DNA of 64,000 nt from Saprospiraceae bacterium (GCA_029263015.1 JAJCYI010000127.1:16513-80512); one strand, 5' to 3'; counted from the first letter of the stretch, positions 52,229-60,787 are shown. Program-made: numbers and translations. Notes: generated from the letters alone by a model not told the origin.

Positions 52229-53731
52229 ATGAAGAACGAACTGAGAATTTACAATAGTTACAAAGGAAAAAAAGAAACATTCAAGCCAATACACGAAGGC
52301 CAGGTTGGCATGTACGTTTGTGGGCCAACAGTTTACAGCGATGTGCATTTAGGCAACTGCCGTTCCTTCACCAGCTTTGATGTGATCTATCGGTACTTGA
52401 TGTACTTGGGTTACAAAGTCAGATACGTGCGGAACATTACTGACGTCGGGCATCTCGAGGGTGATGCCGATACGGGTAGAGAAGATAAGATTTCAAAAAA
52501 GGCACGCCTCGAACAATTGGAGCCAATGGAAGTTGTGCAGCAATACATGAACGGGTTTCATGACATGATGAAAGTCTTCAATTTACTCCCCCCCAACATC
52601 GAGCCGAGAGCAACTGGACATATTCCCGAGCAGATCGAAATGGTGCAGACTATTATTGACAATGGCCTAGCCTACGAGAAGAACGGCTCTGTTTATTTCA
52701 ACACTTTAAAATTCGCTGAAAGGGATGGCGTTTATGGCAAACTATCGGGTCGGAAAATAGACGACCTGGTTGCAGAAAGCCGCGCTGATTTGAAAAACCA
52801 GAGCGAGAAAAACCACCCTTCTGATTTCGCCATTTGGATCAAAGCAGCCCCTGAGCACCTCATGCACTGGCACTCTCCCTGGTCAGAAGGCTTTCCCGGC
52901 TGGCATTTGGAATGTTCGGTGATGAGCACCAAATACCTGGGCGAAACATTCGACATCCACGGTGGTGGTACTGATCTTAAATTCCCACATCACGAAAATG
53001 AGGTTGCGCAGAGCTACGGTGCATGTGGGTGTGCCCCAGCAAACTATTGGATTCACGGGAACATGCTTTTGATGAATGGCCGGAAGATGTCGAAGAGCGA
53101 TGGCAACACCATTATGCCGGAGGAATTGTTTAGTGGCGGCAGTTCCCACATTTCAAAAGGCTATTCACCGATGTCCGTCCGTTTTTTCATGATGCAGACC
53201 CACTACCGCAGCACACTCGACCTGACAGATGGTGCTTTGCAGGCTGCAGAAAAAGGCTACCGTCGTTTGATGGAGGGGAACAAGTTATTGCAAGGAATGC
53301 AACATCCTGGCAATGGCAATGTTGGCGATCTGGACAAAGAGATCAACGGTTTGATCGATCAGGCATTTGCCGATATGAGCGATGATTTTAATACGCCAAA
53401 AGCCCTTGCCAGTATTTTTGAACTCGTAACAAAAGTGAACAGCCTGAAAGGGGGCCAACTGTCTTTTGGTGAAATTACCGTTGAAACTTTGCAACGAATG
53501 CAACAAACTTTCACCGATTTTATCTTTAACATTTTTGGGTTATTGGACGAAGATATTGATGTATCGGGGAGTGGCGTCGTGGATGAGTTGATGGCATTGG
53601 TTCTGGATATGCGCCAACAAGCTCGTACCGACAAAAATTGGGGCACTTCGGATAAGATCAGAGATGCACTAAAAGCCATGAACATTCAAGTAAAAGATGG
53701 CAAGGATGGTGCAACGTGGTCGAAAGAGTAG
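52229..53731 (+). CDS. cysS: Cysteinyl-tRNA synthetase
   Basis: The 500-residue class I synthetase charges tRNA-Cys. It has Cys31 as zinc ligand in MYVCGPTVYSD, the HIGH-type HLGN (40-43), GFPGWHLECSVM and FDIHGGGTDLKFPHHENE (zinc and cysteine site), and KMSKS at residues 286-290. The ATG at 52229 (MKNELRIYNS) fits the family start and lies right after the promoter element; a longer frame from 52178 covers the promoter. Confidence 0.96.
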   Translation: MKNELRIYNSYKGKKETFKPIHEGQVGMYVCGPTVYSDVHLGNCRSFTSFDVIYRYLMYLGYKVRYVRNITDVGHLEGDADTGREDKISKKARLEQLEPMEVVQQYMNGFHDMMKVFNLLPPNIEPRATGHIPEQIEMVQTIIDNGLAYEKNGSVYFNTLKFAERDGVYGKLSGRKIDDLVAESRADLKNQSEKNHPSDFAIWIKAAPEHLMHWHSPWSEGFPGWHLECSVMSTKYLGETFDIHGGGTDLKFPHHENEVAQSYGACGCAPANYWIHGNMLLMNGRKMSKSDGNTIMPEELFSGGSSHISKGYSPMSVRFFMMQTHYRSTLDLTDGALQAAEKGYRRLMEGNKLLQGMQHPGNGNVGDLDKEINGLIDQAFADMSDDFNTPKALASIFELVTKVNSLKGGQLSFGEITVETLQRMQQTFTDFIFNIFGLLDEDIDVSGSGVVDELMALVLDMRQQARTDKNWGTSDKIRDALKAMNIQVKDGKDGATWSKE

Positions 53732-53797
53732 ATTAGTTGCCAATTGCATTGGCCAAACACGTTTTACCTGAAAACAACAGCACCCCGAAACAAATGA

Positions 53798-53805
53798 TAC
53801 ATTTG
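53798..53805 (+). promoter_or_regulatory. -7 promoter element (TACATTTG) of moxR
   Basis: An exact match followed by cgccg, 140 nt before the moxR ATG, with a word repeat in the leader. Confidence 0.45.
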
Positions 53806-53880
53806 CGCCGTTTTTACCAAGTCCATCATTGATCGGAACGAAATCTGCTCGTGGACAATACTTCGCATTTAATACTACTA

Positions 53881-53925
53881 AAAAGCTAACGGCCAACAGC
53901 AACAAGCTCACAGCCAATAGCCCAA
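53881..53925 (+). repeat. Word repeat in the moxR leader
   Basis: The words aaagctaacggccaacagc, aacaagctcacagcc and aatagccc repeat the vocabulary of 50021-50064. Confidence 0.55.
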
Positions 53926-53945
53926 ATATAACATCACGTAAATAC

Positions 53946-54917
53946 ATGACTCAAACAGCCTACAAATCGGACGTCGAAGCAGTGGATGCTTTGGCCGCTT
54001 CGTACAAAGAACTCAAATCAGAAATTGGAAAAGTTATCGTCGGTCAGGATGAAGTTGTAAAAACGGTCATCTTATCTTTATTCAGTAACGGCCACAGCCT
54101 CTTAGTAGGTGTGCCGGGCTTGGCAAAGACGCTGCTCGTGAGCACCATCGCAGAAGTGCTTGACCTCGGATTTAAAAGAATCCAGTTCACGCCTGACCTG
54201 ATGCCTTCCGATATAACCGGTTCGGAGATTTTGGATGAAGATCGTCATTTCAAATTCAACAGGGGACCACTATTTTCTAATATCGTATTGGCAGATGAAA
54301 TCAATCGGACTCCGCCAAAAACACAGGCGGCATTGCTTGAAGCGATGCAGGAACGCTCGGTGACGGTCGCTGGTGTTCGTCATGTGCTGCCTTCCCCTTT
54401 CTTTGTTTTGGCTACTCAAAACCCGATTGAGCAGGAAGGTACCTATCCACTCCCAGAAGCGCAGCTTGATCGTTTCATGTTCAACATACCGCTCGACTAT
54501 CCTTCTTATGAGGAGGAAATAAATGTAGTAAAAAGAACGACAGGTGTGCAAAAGCCTGATTTAAAGCACATTCTGAACGACACTCAGATTCTGGCTTACC
54601 AACAACTGATCCGTAAGATTCCTATTGCTGACAACGTGCTTGAATATGCTGTTTCACTGGCCACCAAAACCCGCCCTGGTACTGACCGTGCAACAGACAT
54701 GGTCAACAAATATATCTCATGGGGAGCAGGGCCACGTGCGTCGCAATACTTGGTGGTCGGAGCGAAATGCCATGCAGCAATAAATGGTAAATACTCTCCT
54801 GATATCGAGGATGTTAGGGCAATTGCCAACTATGTGCTCCGTCATCGTATCGTTCGAAATTACAAAGCAGAAGCGGAAGGAATTACAGAAGAAAAAATTG
54901 TTGAAAGCTTGTTGTAA
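53946..54917 (+). CDS. MoxR-type AAA+ ATPase
   Basis: The 323-residue ATPase has Walker A GVPGLAKT (55-62), Walker B IVLADEINRTPPKTQ with the MoxR-typical TPPKTQAALLEAMQE, and sensor motif ATQNPIEQEGTYPLPEAQLDRF. It should remodel or mature partner complexes together with DUF58/VWA proteins; the only DUF58 gene here is at 34006. A longer frame from 53829 runs through the word repeat; ATG 53946 is chosen. A terminator follows. Confidence 0.93.
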   Translation: MTQTAYKSDVEAVDALAASYKELKSEIGKVIVGQDEVVKTVILSLFSNGHSLLVGVPGLAKTLLVSTIAEVLDLGFKRIQFTPDLMPSDITGSEILDEDRHFKFNRGPLFSNIVLADEINRTPPKTQAALLEAMQERSVTVAGVRHVLPSPFFVLATQNPIEQEGTYPLPEAQLDRFMFNIPLDYPSYEEEINVVKRTTGVQKPDLKHILNDTQILAYQQLIRKIPIADNVLEYAVSLATKTRPGTDRATDMVNKYISWGAGPRASQYLVVGAKCHAAINGKYSPDIEDVRAIANYVLRHRIVRNYKAEAEGITEEKIVESLL

Positions 54918-54938
54918 AAACAGGTTTCATGAGAAATA

Positions 54939-54977
54939 AAAATGGCTGGTTTACACTTTGTGAGCCAGCCATTTTTT
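54939..54977 (+). terminator. Terminator of moxR
   Basis: An 11-bp stem (aaaatggctgg with ccagccatttt) with a 15-nt loop is followed by seven T. Confidence 0.85.
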
Positions 54978-54983
54978 TGATCG

Positions 54984-55020
54984 ACAACTTCGAGGAAGTT
55001 TTAAACTTCCTCGAAGTTGT
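54984..55020. repeat. 37-bp near-perfect palindrome covering the end of the MobA fusion gene
   Basis: Two 18-bp arms (acaacttcgaggaagttt and complement) meet at a single base. The right arm encodes the last residues (NNFEEV) and the stop of the gene at 55001-56158. It can serve as a transcript end or be a mobile palindrome. Confidence 0.75.
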
Positions 55021-56158
55021 TGCTTTTTAATACTTTTTCCAGCTCCTCTGGTGTATTCACATTCCGCAAAGCCGCTGCCTGCGGTGCTTCCAATATATGT
55101 ATCGGTGAATTAATCAAAGCCTTCCTCGGGCAGGAATATCCTTGCGCTAAAAACTGCAACAGGACAGGATAGCTCCTCGGCTCCCAGATCGTCACCAACG
55201 GTTCTGGGAATTGATTGACCGGACTTCGAAAAGTGGTCGCCATTTGGGAAGGGTTTCTGTTTTTCATCAAAAACTCAAGGGTAGATTTATCAAGCAATGG
55301 AAGGTCGCAAGCAACAACCAGCCAAGCCGAATCTGGTTGATCCCGGAAAGCAGAAAGAATGGCACCCATGGGGCCAAGGCCTGTGAAAGTGTCTGGCAAG
55401 ATTGGGTATTCTCCAGTCAATTCTTCCACTTGGTCAGGGCGACAGGAAAGAAAAATTTTTTCACAAAATTGATCCAAAAGGGTGGCCATGTATTTTCGCT
55501 GGGGCATGCCATGAAAATCAAGTAATCCTTTGTCTTTTCCCATACGGACACTTTTGCCTCCTGCAAGTACTAACCCATTGGCGGGAGGAATGGCTGCATT
55601 CATTTTATCTTTCAAAAATGAAACAACTCCCTCTACATCAGCTAATTGCAAAATGGAAATTTTATCAAAACCCTCAATATTCTCTTGTAAAAAATCGTAA
55701 GGTTTGTCAATGCCATCCGACAACAAAAACAACTGCACATTGGAAAGCCGATCTAGTTTCCTTTTCAAGGAATCTTCCTTTTTAGGATCAATGACAACGA
55801 TCTGTTGCTTGGCCGTAAAATGATTTCCGTTTACAATCACCGCATCTGTTCCGTTGAAAATAGGACGGAACTGGTAAGCATCCATTTTTTCTTTCAGATC
55901 AAAACGGTGGTGTGAAATCTTATCCGTGTATTCCAAAGTTGCCCCTGCTCCAACCGCCGACTGTTGACTGCCAACTGCTGCCTGTGCGTGGTCAGCATCG
56001 ACATAACCGATTTTCCATTGCGTTGACAAAGCTTTTATAATTTGAAAAGCAAGCTGTTGGATATTGCCGCAAGGTGTACCGATGATGGCCCACTCGTTCC
56101 GGCCAAAAGTCCCGAGTGCAGGGCGAGTTATGGCTGCATGTTTTTGATGTTTTTTCAT
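55001..56158 (-). CDS. mobA: MobB-like/MobA fusion: molybdenum cofactor guanylyltransferase
   Basis: The C-terminal half (about 193-385) is a MobA nucleotidyltransferase: NGLVLAGGKSVRMGKDKGLL, then LPDTFTGLGPMGAILSA and VVACDLPLLD. It attaches GMP to molybdopterin. The N-terminal half (about 20-190) resembles MobB in layout, but its P-loop reads GTPCGNIQQ with no lysine, so nucleotide binding is doubtful. Residues 60-72 (AAVGSQQSAVGAG) come from a word repeat inserted in frame at 55943-55981. The moaC gene lies just upstream in the same direction. Confidence 0.85.
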   Translation of the reverse strand: MKKHQKHAAITRPALGTFGRNEWAIIGTPCGNIQQLAFQIIKALSTQWKIGYVDADHAQAAVGSQQSAVGAGATLEYTDKISHHRFDLKEKMDAYQFRPIFNGTDAVIVNGNHFTAKQQIVVIDPKKEDSLKRKLDRLSNVQLFLLSDGIDKPYDFLQENIEGFDKISILQLADVEGVVSFLKDKMNAAIPPANGLVLAGGKSVRMGKDKGLLDFHGMPQRKYMATLLDQFCEKIFLSCRPDQVEELTGEYPILPDTFTGLGPMGAILSAFRDQPDSAWLVVACDLPLLDKSTLEFLMKNRNPSQMATTFRSPVNQFPEPLVTIWEPRSYPVLLQFLAQGYSCPRKALINSPIHILEAPQAAALRNVNTPEELEKVLKSNNFEEV

Positions 56159-56210
56159 GTGGAAGATGTATTGGTAAGTAACAAAGGTTTATCGGTTTGT
56201 CACCAAACAG

Positions 56211-56693
56211 TTACACTGTCAATTTAAAATCCTGCTTTCCCCCTGTCTTCTCTATCAATCTTGTTTCCTTGATGACAATGTTGTGGGAAAAAGCCTTGCA
56301 CATATCATAAATGGTTAGTGCTGCAATGCTGGCCCCCGTCAAGGCCTCCATTTCAACACCCGTCTTGCCCGTCAGGTTGGCGGTGCATTCTACCACGGCT
56401 TCCTTTTTTTCATTTAAATAAATATTCAGTTGGCAGTTTTCAAGGCCGAGCGGGTGACACAACGGAATCAGTTCTCCGGTGCGCTTGGCAGCCATCACGC
56501 CTGCTAAGACGGCTGTCTGGAAGACAGGGCCTTTTTTGGTGCGGATATCAGCATCCCCAAAATGGAGAAGTATTTCGTCGTCCAAAACAACAATGCTGCG
56601 CGCAGTGGCCGATCGCCTCGTTATTGCTTTGCCTCCAACATCTACCATGGATGGGTTGCCGGCAGCGTCGAGGTGGGTGAATTCTTTTGACAT
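56211..56693 (-). CDS. moaC: Cyclic pyranopterin monophosphate synthase
   Basis: The 160-residue enzyme completes the first stage of molybdenum cofactor synthesis. It begins THLDAAGNPSMVDVGGKAITRR and has AAKRTGELIPLCHPL and TGVEMEALTGASIAALTIYDMCKA, all family signatures with the catalytic Lys and His/Asp region. It is followed by the MobA fusion gene after 52 bp. The moaA, moaD, moaE and moeA genes are not in this window. Confidence 0.96.
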   Translation of the reverse strand: MSKEFTHLDAAGNPSMVDVGGKAITRRSATARSIVVLDDEILLHFGDADIRTKKGPVFQTAVLAGVMAAKRTGELIPLCHPLGLENCQLNIYLNEKKEAVVECTANLTGKTGVEMEALTGASIAALTIYDMCKAFSHNIVIKETRLIEKTGGKQDFKLTV

Positions 56694-56721
56694 TTCAATT
56701 GATATTTTAAAACAAGGGATA

Positions 56722-56729
56722 CAAAGTTA
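56722..56729 (-). promoter_or_regulatory. -7 promoter element (TAACTTTG) of moaC
   Basis: An exact TAnnTTTG match on the minus strand, 28 nt upstream of the moaC ATG. Confidence 0.5.
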
Positions 56730-56814
56730 CGTAAGATGCCAATGAACCAGGCTTTATTTCATTAAAGCAATCGTATCAGATACCTTGAAGAAACAGCTTT
56801 TAGCTAACTTTGCT

Positions 56815-56822
56815 TTTCATTT
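56815..56822 (+). promoter_or_regulatory. -7 promoter element (TAACTTTG) of purQ
   Basis: An exact match 94 nt before the purQ ATG; the leader between them is a word repeat. Confidence 0.5.
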
Positions 56823-56825
56823 GAA

Positions 56826-56896
56826 AAATTAGAAATTACCTGCCGACAAGACAGGGAAATTAGGAATTAGAAAAAGATTTAATTTCCAATTTCCAG
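56826..56896 (+). repeat. Inverted word repeat in the purQ leader
   Basis: Words aaaattagaaattacc, ggaaattaggaattag and the opposing taatttccaatttcc form an imperfect hairpin (13 of 15 pairs) between promoter and gene. Confidence 0.6.
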
Positions 56897-56916
56897 ATTT
56901 CGACATAATTGCTTTT

Positions 56917-57633
56917 ATGAAATTTGGCGTTGTTGTTTTTCCTGGTTCCAATTGCGATCACGACATAATACATGTCTTGCGCAATGTTATGAAACAAGAA
57001 GTGGTAGAGCTGTGGCACAAAGAGACGGAACTTCCCAATTTTGAAACGAATGACTGTGTGGTTTTGCCCGGTGGGTTTTCATTTGGTGATTACCTCAGGG
57101 CTGGGGCTATCGCACGTTTTTCCCCGATCATGAATGCTTTGATCGAATTTGCCAATAATGGTGGTTATGTCTGGGGGATTTGCAATGGGTTTCAAGTGCT
57201 GTGCGAAGCTGGGTTGTTGCCAGGTGTATTGTTGAGGAACGAACGGCAAAAATTCATTTGCAAGAATGTGCATTTGTTGCCAATGACCAAAAAAACGGCA
57301 GTCACTTCAAGGTTACTTGATCTTAATATACCTTTGAAAATTCCGATTGCCCATGCAGACGGGTGTTATTTTGCAGATGATAAGACATTGAATGAATTGG
57401 AAGCTAATGATCAGGTTCTATTCAAATACTGTACAGCGGAAGGTGAAGTTACGCAGGAGGCAAACCCCAACGGGGCAGTCAAGAACATTGCAGGAATCTG
57501 TAACAAAAACCGCAATGTGTTTGGCATGATGCCGCACCCAGAGAGGGCTTCGGAAGAACAACTGGGCAACACGGACGGGCGTATTCTTTTTGAATCTTTG
57601 ATTGAAATGGCCAATGTGGCTGAAACGGTTTGA
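56917..57633 (+). CDS. purQ: Phosphoribosylformylglycinamidine synthase subunit I (glutaminase)
   Basis: The 238-residue class I glutamine amidotransferase supplies ammonia for the fourth step of purine synthesis. [14 protein letters not shown] starts the family, the nucleophile is the cysteine in [17 protein letters not shown], and the His/Glu pair is in [12 protein letters not shown]. The length fits the separate PurS/PurQ/PurL system rather than the fused enzyme; the partners are outside the window. Confidence 0.95.
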   Translation: MKFGVVVFPGSNCDHDIIHVLRNVMKQEVVELWHKETELPNFETNDCVVLPGGFSFGDYLRAGAIARFSPIMNALIEFANNGGYVWGICNGFQVLCEAGLLPGVLLRNERQKFICKNVHLLPMTKKTAVTSRLLDLNIPLKIPIAHADGCYFADDKTLNELEANDQVLFKYCTAEGEVTQEANPNGAVKNIAGICNKNRNVFGMMPHPERASEEQLGNTDGRILFESLIEMANVAETV

Positions 57634-57856
57634 GCAAACTGGTTAACCATCACCCTGTCCTGATTTACGTTTGCCAGACATTTTTAATAAATTTGAATTT
57701 GAAAGTCTTATCTATTGCAAACTTGACAGAATCGACAAGGCTTATTATAACTCTCTGAACTTTAAGGATTTATTGATTACTGAATTTTTGAAACTAAGTG
57801 AGGGGTAGAATTTTAAATGATTCTATACTATTACTTAAAACGAAATACACTGTACC

Positions 57857-59671
57857 ATGAAGTCGAAACTTGTACTTTGGGGCAGCAACGATCAGGATGA
57901 AAAACTGATGATTGCTGTTTCTTTGAGAATGGAGGAAAACAAAGTTGATATTTGGACCTTTCCTGAGTCGGTAGCCACTGAAGATTTTTACCAAAAAATG
58001 ATGAAAGAATGGCGTGATGGACAGGGGCTGGAATTTCCTGAACCCAATACGCACATTGAGGGTGAGCTTTCCATGAGCGAAAGCCTGCTCCCCGACAACC
58101 TCAAAGTCGAAAGGGGTGATGTTGTGCAGAGGGCCCAAACTGAATGGCATTTCCTCGTGCTTTCAAGTAAACTCCACAAAGCATATAAAGACCAGTTGGA
58201 GGAACTCAAGGAAACGGTGGAAGGCTTGGTGAAATACGATCAGGGAATGTGGGAGAACCTCAAAAAATTTTGGGGAAAGGTCCAAAGCCAGGTCAAGGAG
58301 CGGAATTTGCTCCGAGAACATGCGGATGTTTTGCGCGATAATACAAATACGCTTTTTTTTAAAATGAAAGAGCTTCGCTCAAAAATGGACGAGGAGTTTG
58401 AGAAAATTTCAGAAGAAACTCGTGATAAGTTCATGAGCGCCTTGGAAGATATAGAAAAAAAAGTGGGGGAAGGTGCGAGGTTGCCGGTCATGTTTGATGA
58501 ATTGAAAAAGCTCCAGCGAAAGTTTCGGGATTCAAAATTGACCCGAGAGCACCGGTCAAAAATTTGGGAAAAACTCGATGCTACATTTAAAGATGTAAAA
58601 GAAAAAAGATTTGGTAGCAGAGCCTCTGACGAAGGCCGGTCACCGTATCAACGTACCAAGCGTCGGTATGATGGATTGATAAGTGCCATTGGAAAAATGG
58701 ATTCGTCCATCAGACGCGATAAAAGTGACTTGGATTTCCAGCAGCATAAAATTGATACCACGGATGGTCAATTGGAAGCCCAGATCAGGCAAGCAAAAAT
58801 TAAGATGATCGAGGAGCGGGTGCGTTCGAAAGAGGTAAAACTCAAGGAAATGAATGTCACCAGGGAAGATCTTGAGAAACGCATGTCACAGCAAAAAGAA
58901 AAAGAGGAAAGGTTTGCAGCTCAACAAGCAGCCAAGGACAAAATTGCCCAAGAGATAAAGGAAACGGCTGAGGCCCGAAAGGAGGACGCTGAGAAATTGG
59001 GCAAAGCAGCTGATGAAATTGCAGAAGCAAAGGTTGAAGATACGGGAGGAGATGAAAAATCAGAATCAATCATGGATGCCGTGAGTGCAACAGTGGGAGA
59101 ATCTTTGGGTGACATGGTGGATACAATCAAAGCTGCGGCTTCAGTTATTGGAGATAAAATCGACGAAGCCATTGATGAAGTAAAAGAAGAGGCTGAAGAG
59201 GCCATGGAAAAAGCCAAAGAAAAGACAAAAGAGGTGGTCGAAGATATAAAAGAGGAAATGGCCGAAGCAAAAGAAGAAGCAAGTGAAGCGATGGAAAAGG
59301 CTAAAGAAAAAGCAACAGAAGTGATTGAAGATATGAAAGAGGAAATGGCCGAAGCAAAAGAAGAAGCAGGCGAAGCGATGGAAAAGGCTAAAGAAAAAGC
59401 AACAGAAGTGATTGAAGATATGAAAGAAGAAGTTGCCGAAATCAAAGAAAAGGCCGAGGAGGTTGTGACCAAAGCAAAGGCAAAGTCAAAAGAAATGGTC
59501 GAAGACATAAAAGAGAAAGTTGCCGAAACAAAAGAAGAAGCAGGCGAAGCCAAAAAAGAAGTCGAAGAGTTGAAAGAAGAGGTTGTCGAAACCAAGGAAA
59601 AGAAGGAGACCAAGGCAAAGTCGAAAACAAAAGCCAAGGCAAAAAAAGCCAAAACTAAGGCAAAAGAATAA
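57857..59671 (+). CDS. Long coiled-coil protein with LEA-like repeats and a Lys/Ala-rich tail
   Basis: The 604-residue protein has a folded N-terminus (about 1-100, KLVLWGSNDQDEKLMIAVSL). Charged coiled-coil helices follow (100-400), whose EKLDATFKDVKEKRFGSRAS part resembles DUF349 segments. From residue 448 there are three 29-residue repeats (448-476, 477-505, 506-534; EAMEKAKEKATEVIED type) like late-embryogenesis or apolipoprotein-like amphipathic helices. The end is a histone-H1-like tail (KAKSKTKAKAKKAKTKAKE). No signal peptide is visible. The tail suggests binding to nucleic acid or another anionic surface. I do not know a named family for the whole. Confidence 0.75.
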   Translation: MKSKLVLWGSNDQDEKLMIAVSLRMEENKVDIWTFPESVATEDFYQKMMKEWRDGQGLEFPEPNTHIEGELSMSESLLPDNLKVERGDVVQRAQTEWHFLVLSSKLHKAYKDQLEELKETVEGLVKYDQGMWENLKKFWGKVQSQVKERNLLREHADVLRDNTNTLFFKMKELRSKMDEEFEKISEETRDKFMSALEDIEKKVGEGARLPVMFDELKKLQRKFRDSKLTREHRSKIWEKLDATFKDVKEKRFGSRASDEGRSPYQRTKRRYDGLISAIGKMDSSIRRDKSDLDFQQHKIDTTDGQLEAQIRQAKIKMIEERVRSKEVKLKEMNVTREDLEKRMSQQKEKEERFAAQQAAKDKIAQEIKETAEARKEDAEKLGKAADEIAEAKVEDTGGDEKSESIMDAVSATVGESLGDMVDTIKAAASVIGDKIDEAIDEVKEEAEEAMEKAKEKTKEVVEDIKEEMAEAKEEASEAMEKAKEKATEVIEDMKEEMAEAKEEAGEAMEKAKEKATEVIEDMKEEVAEIKEKAEEVVTKAKAKSKEMVEDIKEKVAETKEEAGEAKKEVEELKEEVVETKEKKETKAKSKTKAKAKKAKTKAKE

Positions 59672-59691
59672 CCGCCTTACCAGACCACAAC

Positions 59692-59735
59692 GAAAGCCCT
59701 CTTGAGTGATGAACTTGAGGGGGCTTTTTTATTTT
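59692..59735 (+). terminator. Terminator of the coiled-coil gene
   Basis: An imperfect hairpin (aaagccctcttgag with cttgagggggcttt) is followed by a long T-rich run. It reaches into the end of the convergent prenyl synthase gene and probably serves both. Confidence 0.75.
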
Positions 59736-60703
59736 TTTCTTTTTGTAACAAAAACAACGAGTTCTTCCAAAGCAAGGCGAGAGGGTACTTCTGGAAAAGT
59801 GTTGAGGATGCCAAAAGCCTTTTTGCTGTAATCGTCCATTGCCTTTTTTGCATATTCGAGACCGCCGCTTTGATGTACAAAATCAATGACTTTTTTTACT
59901 TTTTCTGGGCGATCACCATATTTCTTAATGATCCGGATAATACGCTTTTTATCACTCGATGAGGCATTGTCGAGTGCATAGATCAAAGGTAGTGTGAGTT
60001 TCTTTTCCTGAATGTCGATGCCCAGTGGCTTGCCCACATTATCGGTACCAAAATCAAAGATGTCGTCCTTTATCTGAAATGCAATGCCAATATATTCCCC
60101 AAACTGCCTCATGCGTTCGATCATTTCTTCATCCTTGGTGGTAGAAGCAGCACCCGCACTACAAGCGGCAGCAATCAAAGAGGCTGTTTTCTGGCGGATA
60201 ATATCGTAATAAACAGATTCTTTAATGTCAAGCCTTCGGGCTTTTTCGAGTTGTAGTAATTCTCCTTCGCTCATGGCCTTTACTGATTCCGAAAGGATTT
60301 CCAACAACCGAAATTCCTTGTTTCTTAACGCCAAAAGAAGACCTTGAGCCAGCAGGTAATCGCCAACCAGTACAGCTACTTTATTTTTCCACAACGCATT
60401 GATAGAGAAAAAGCCGCGACGTTCATAAGAGTCGTCCACTACATCATCGTGGACAAGGGTGGCGGTGTGCAGGAGCTCGACAAGAGAGGAGGCAACAAAA
60501 CTGGCCTCATTGACTTCCCCGCAAAGCTTGGCACTCAGGAATACAAACATAGGGCGGACTTGCTTCCCTTTCCGCCGAACGATGTAGTACATGATGCGAT
60601 CGAGCAACGGGACCTTGCTACGCATGGCTTCCCGGAAATGCTGCTCGAATCGCTCCAGTTCCTTTTCGATTGGCTGCTTGATGGTATTTAGCGAGGACTT
60701 CAT
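59729..60703 (-). CDS. Polyprenyl diphosphate synthase
   Basis: The 324-residue trans-prenyltransferase has the first aspartate-rich motif DDVVD (86-90) in LVHDDVVDDSYERRG and the second in FQIKDDIFDFGTD. The overall length and the RPMFVFLSAKL region fit long-chain (octaprenyl/heptaprenyl) enzymes that make the side chain of menaquinone. It draws on the isopentenyl diphosphate made by the mevalonate pathway (mvaD). Confidence 0.93.
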   Translation of the reverse strand: MKSSLNTIKQPIEKELERFEQHFREAMRSKVPLLDRIMYYIVRRKGKQVRPMFVFLSAKLCGEVNEASFVASSLVELLHTATLVHDDVVDDSYERRGFFSINALWKNKVAVLVGDYLLAQGLLLALRNKEFRLLEILSESVKAMSEGELLQLEKARRLDIKESVYYDIIRQKTASLIAAACSAGAASTTKDEEMIERMRQFGEYIGIAFQIKDDIFDFGTDNVGKPLGIDIQEKKLTLPLIYALDNASSSDKKRIIRIIKKYGDRPEKVKKVIDFVHQSGGLEYAKKAMDDYSKKAFGILNTFPEVPSRLALEELVVFVTKRKK

Positions 60704-60710
60704 TAAGTGA

Positions 60711-60718
60711 CAAATGTA
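60711..60718 (-). promoter_or_regulatory. -7 promoter element (TACATTTG) of the polyprenyl synthase gene
   Basis: An exact minus-strand match ending 7 nt before the ATG, the short-leader arrangement seen at cysS. Confidence 0.55.
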
Positions 60719-60747
60719 TGCCTTTGCCTGTCTTCTTTTAAAAAAAA

Positions 60748-60787
60748 ACAGCCTTGGTTGAAGTTACATTGTCAACCAAGGCTGTTT
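60748..60787 (-). terminator. Terminator of the DUF5723 gene
   Basis: A perfect 14-bp stem (acagccttggttga and complement) with a 10-nt loop is followed by a T-run on the minus strand. Confidence 0.88.

Noticed and set aside
57671..57808. A 45-codon open frame from TTG reading KFEFESLIYCKLDRID-like residues between purQ and the coiled-coil gene
   Set aside because: Protein-like in look, but short, A/T-rich, with no ATG and no recognisable relative; too weak to list as a gene.
58921..59652. A long minus-strand open frame opposite the repeats of the coiled-coil gene
   Set aside because: It mirrors the biased codons of the plus-strand repeats (Ser/Ala/Phe-rich); an antisense shadow.
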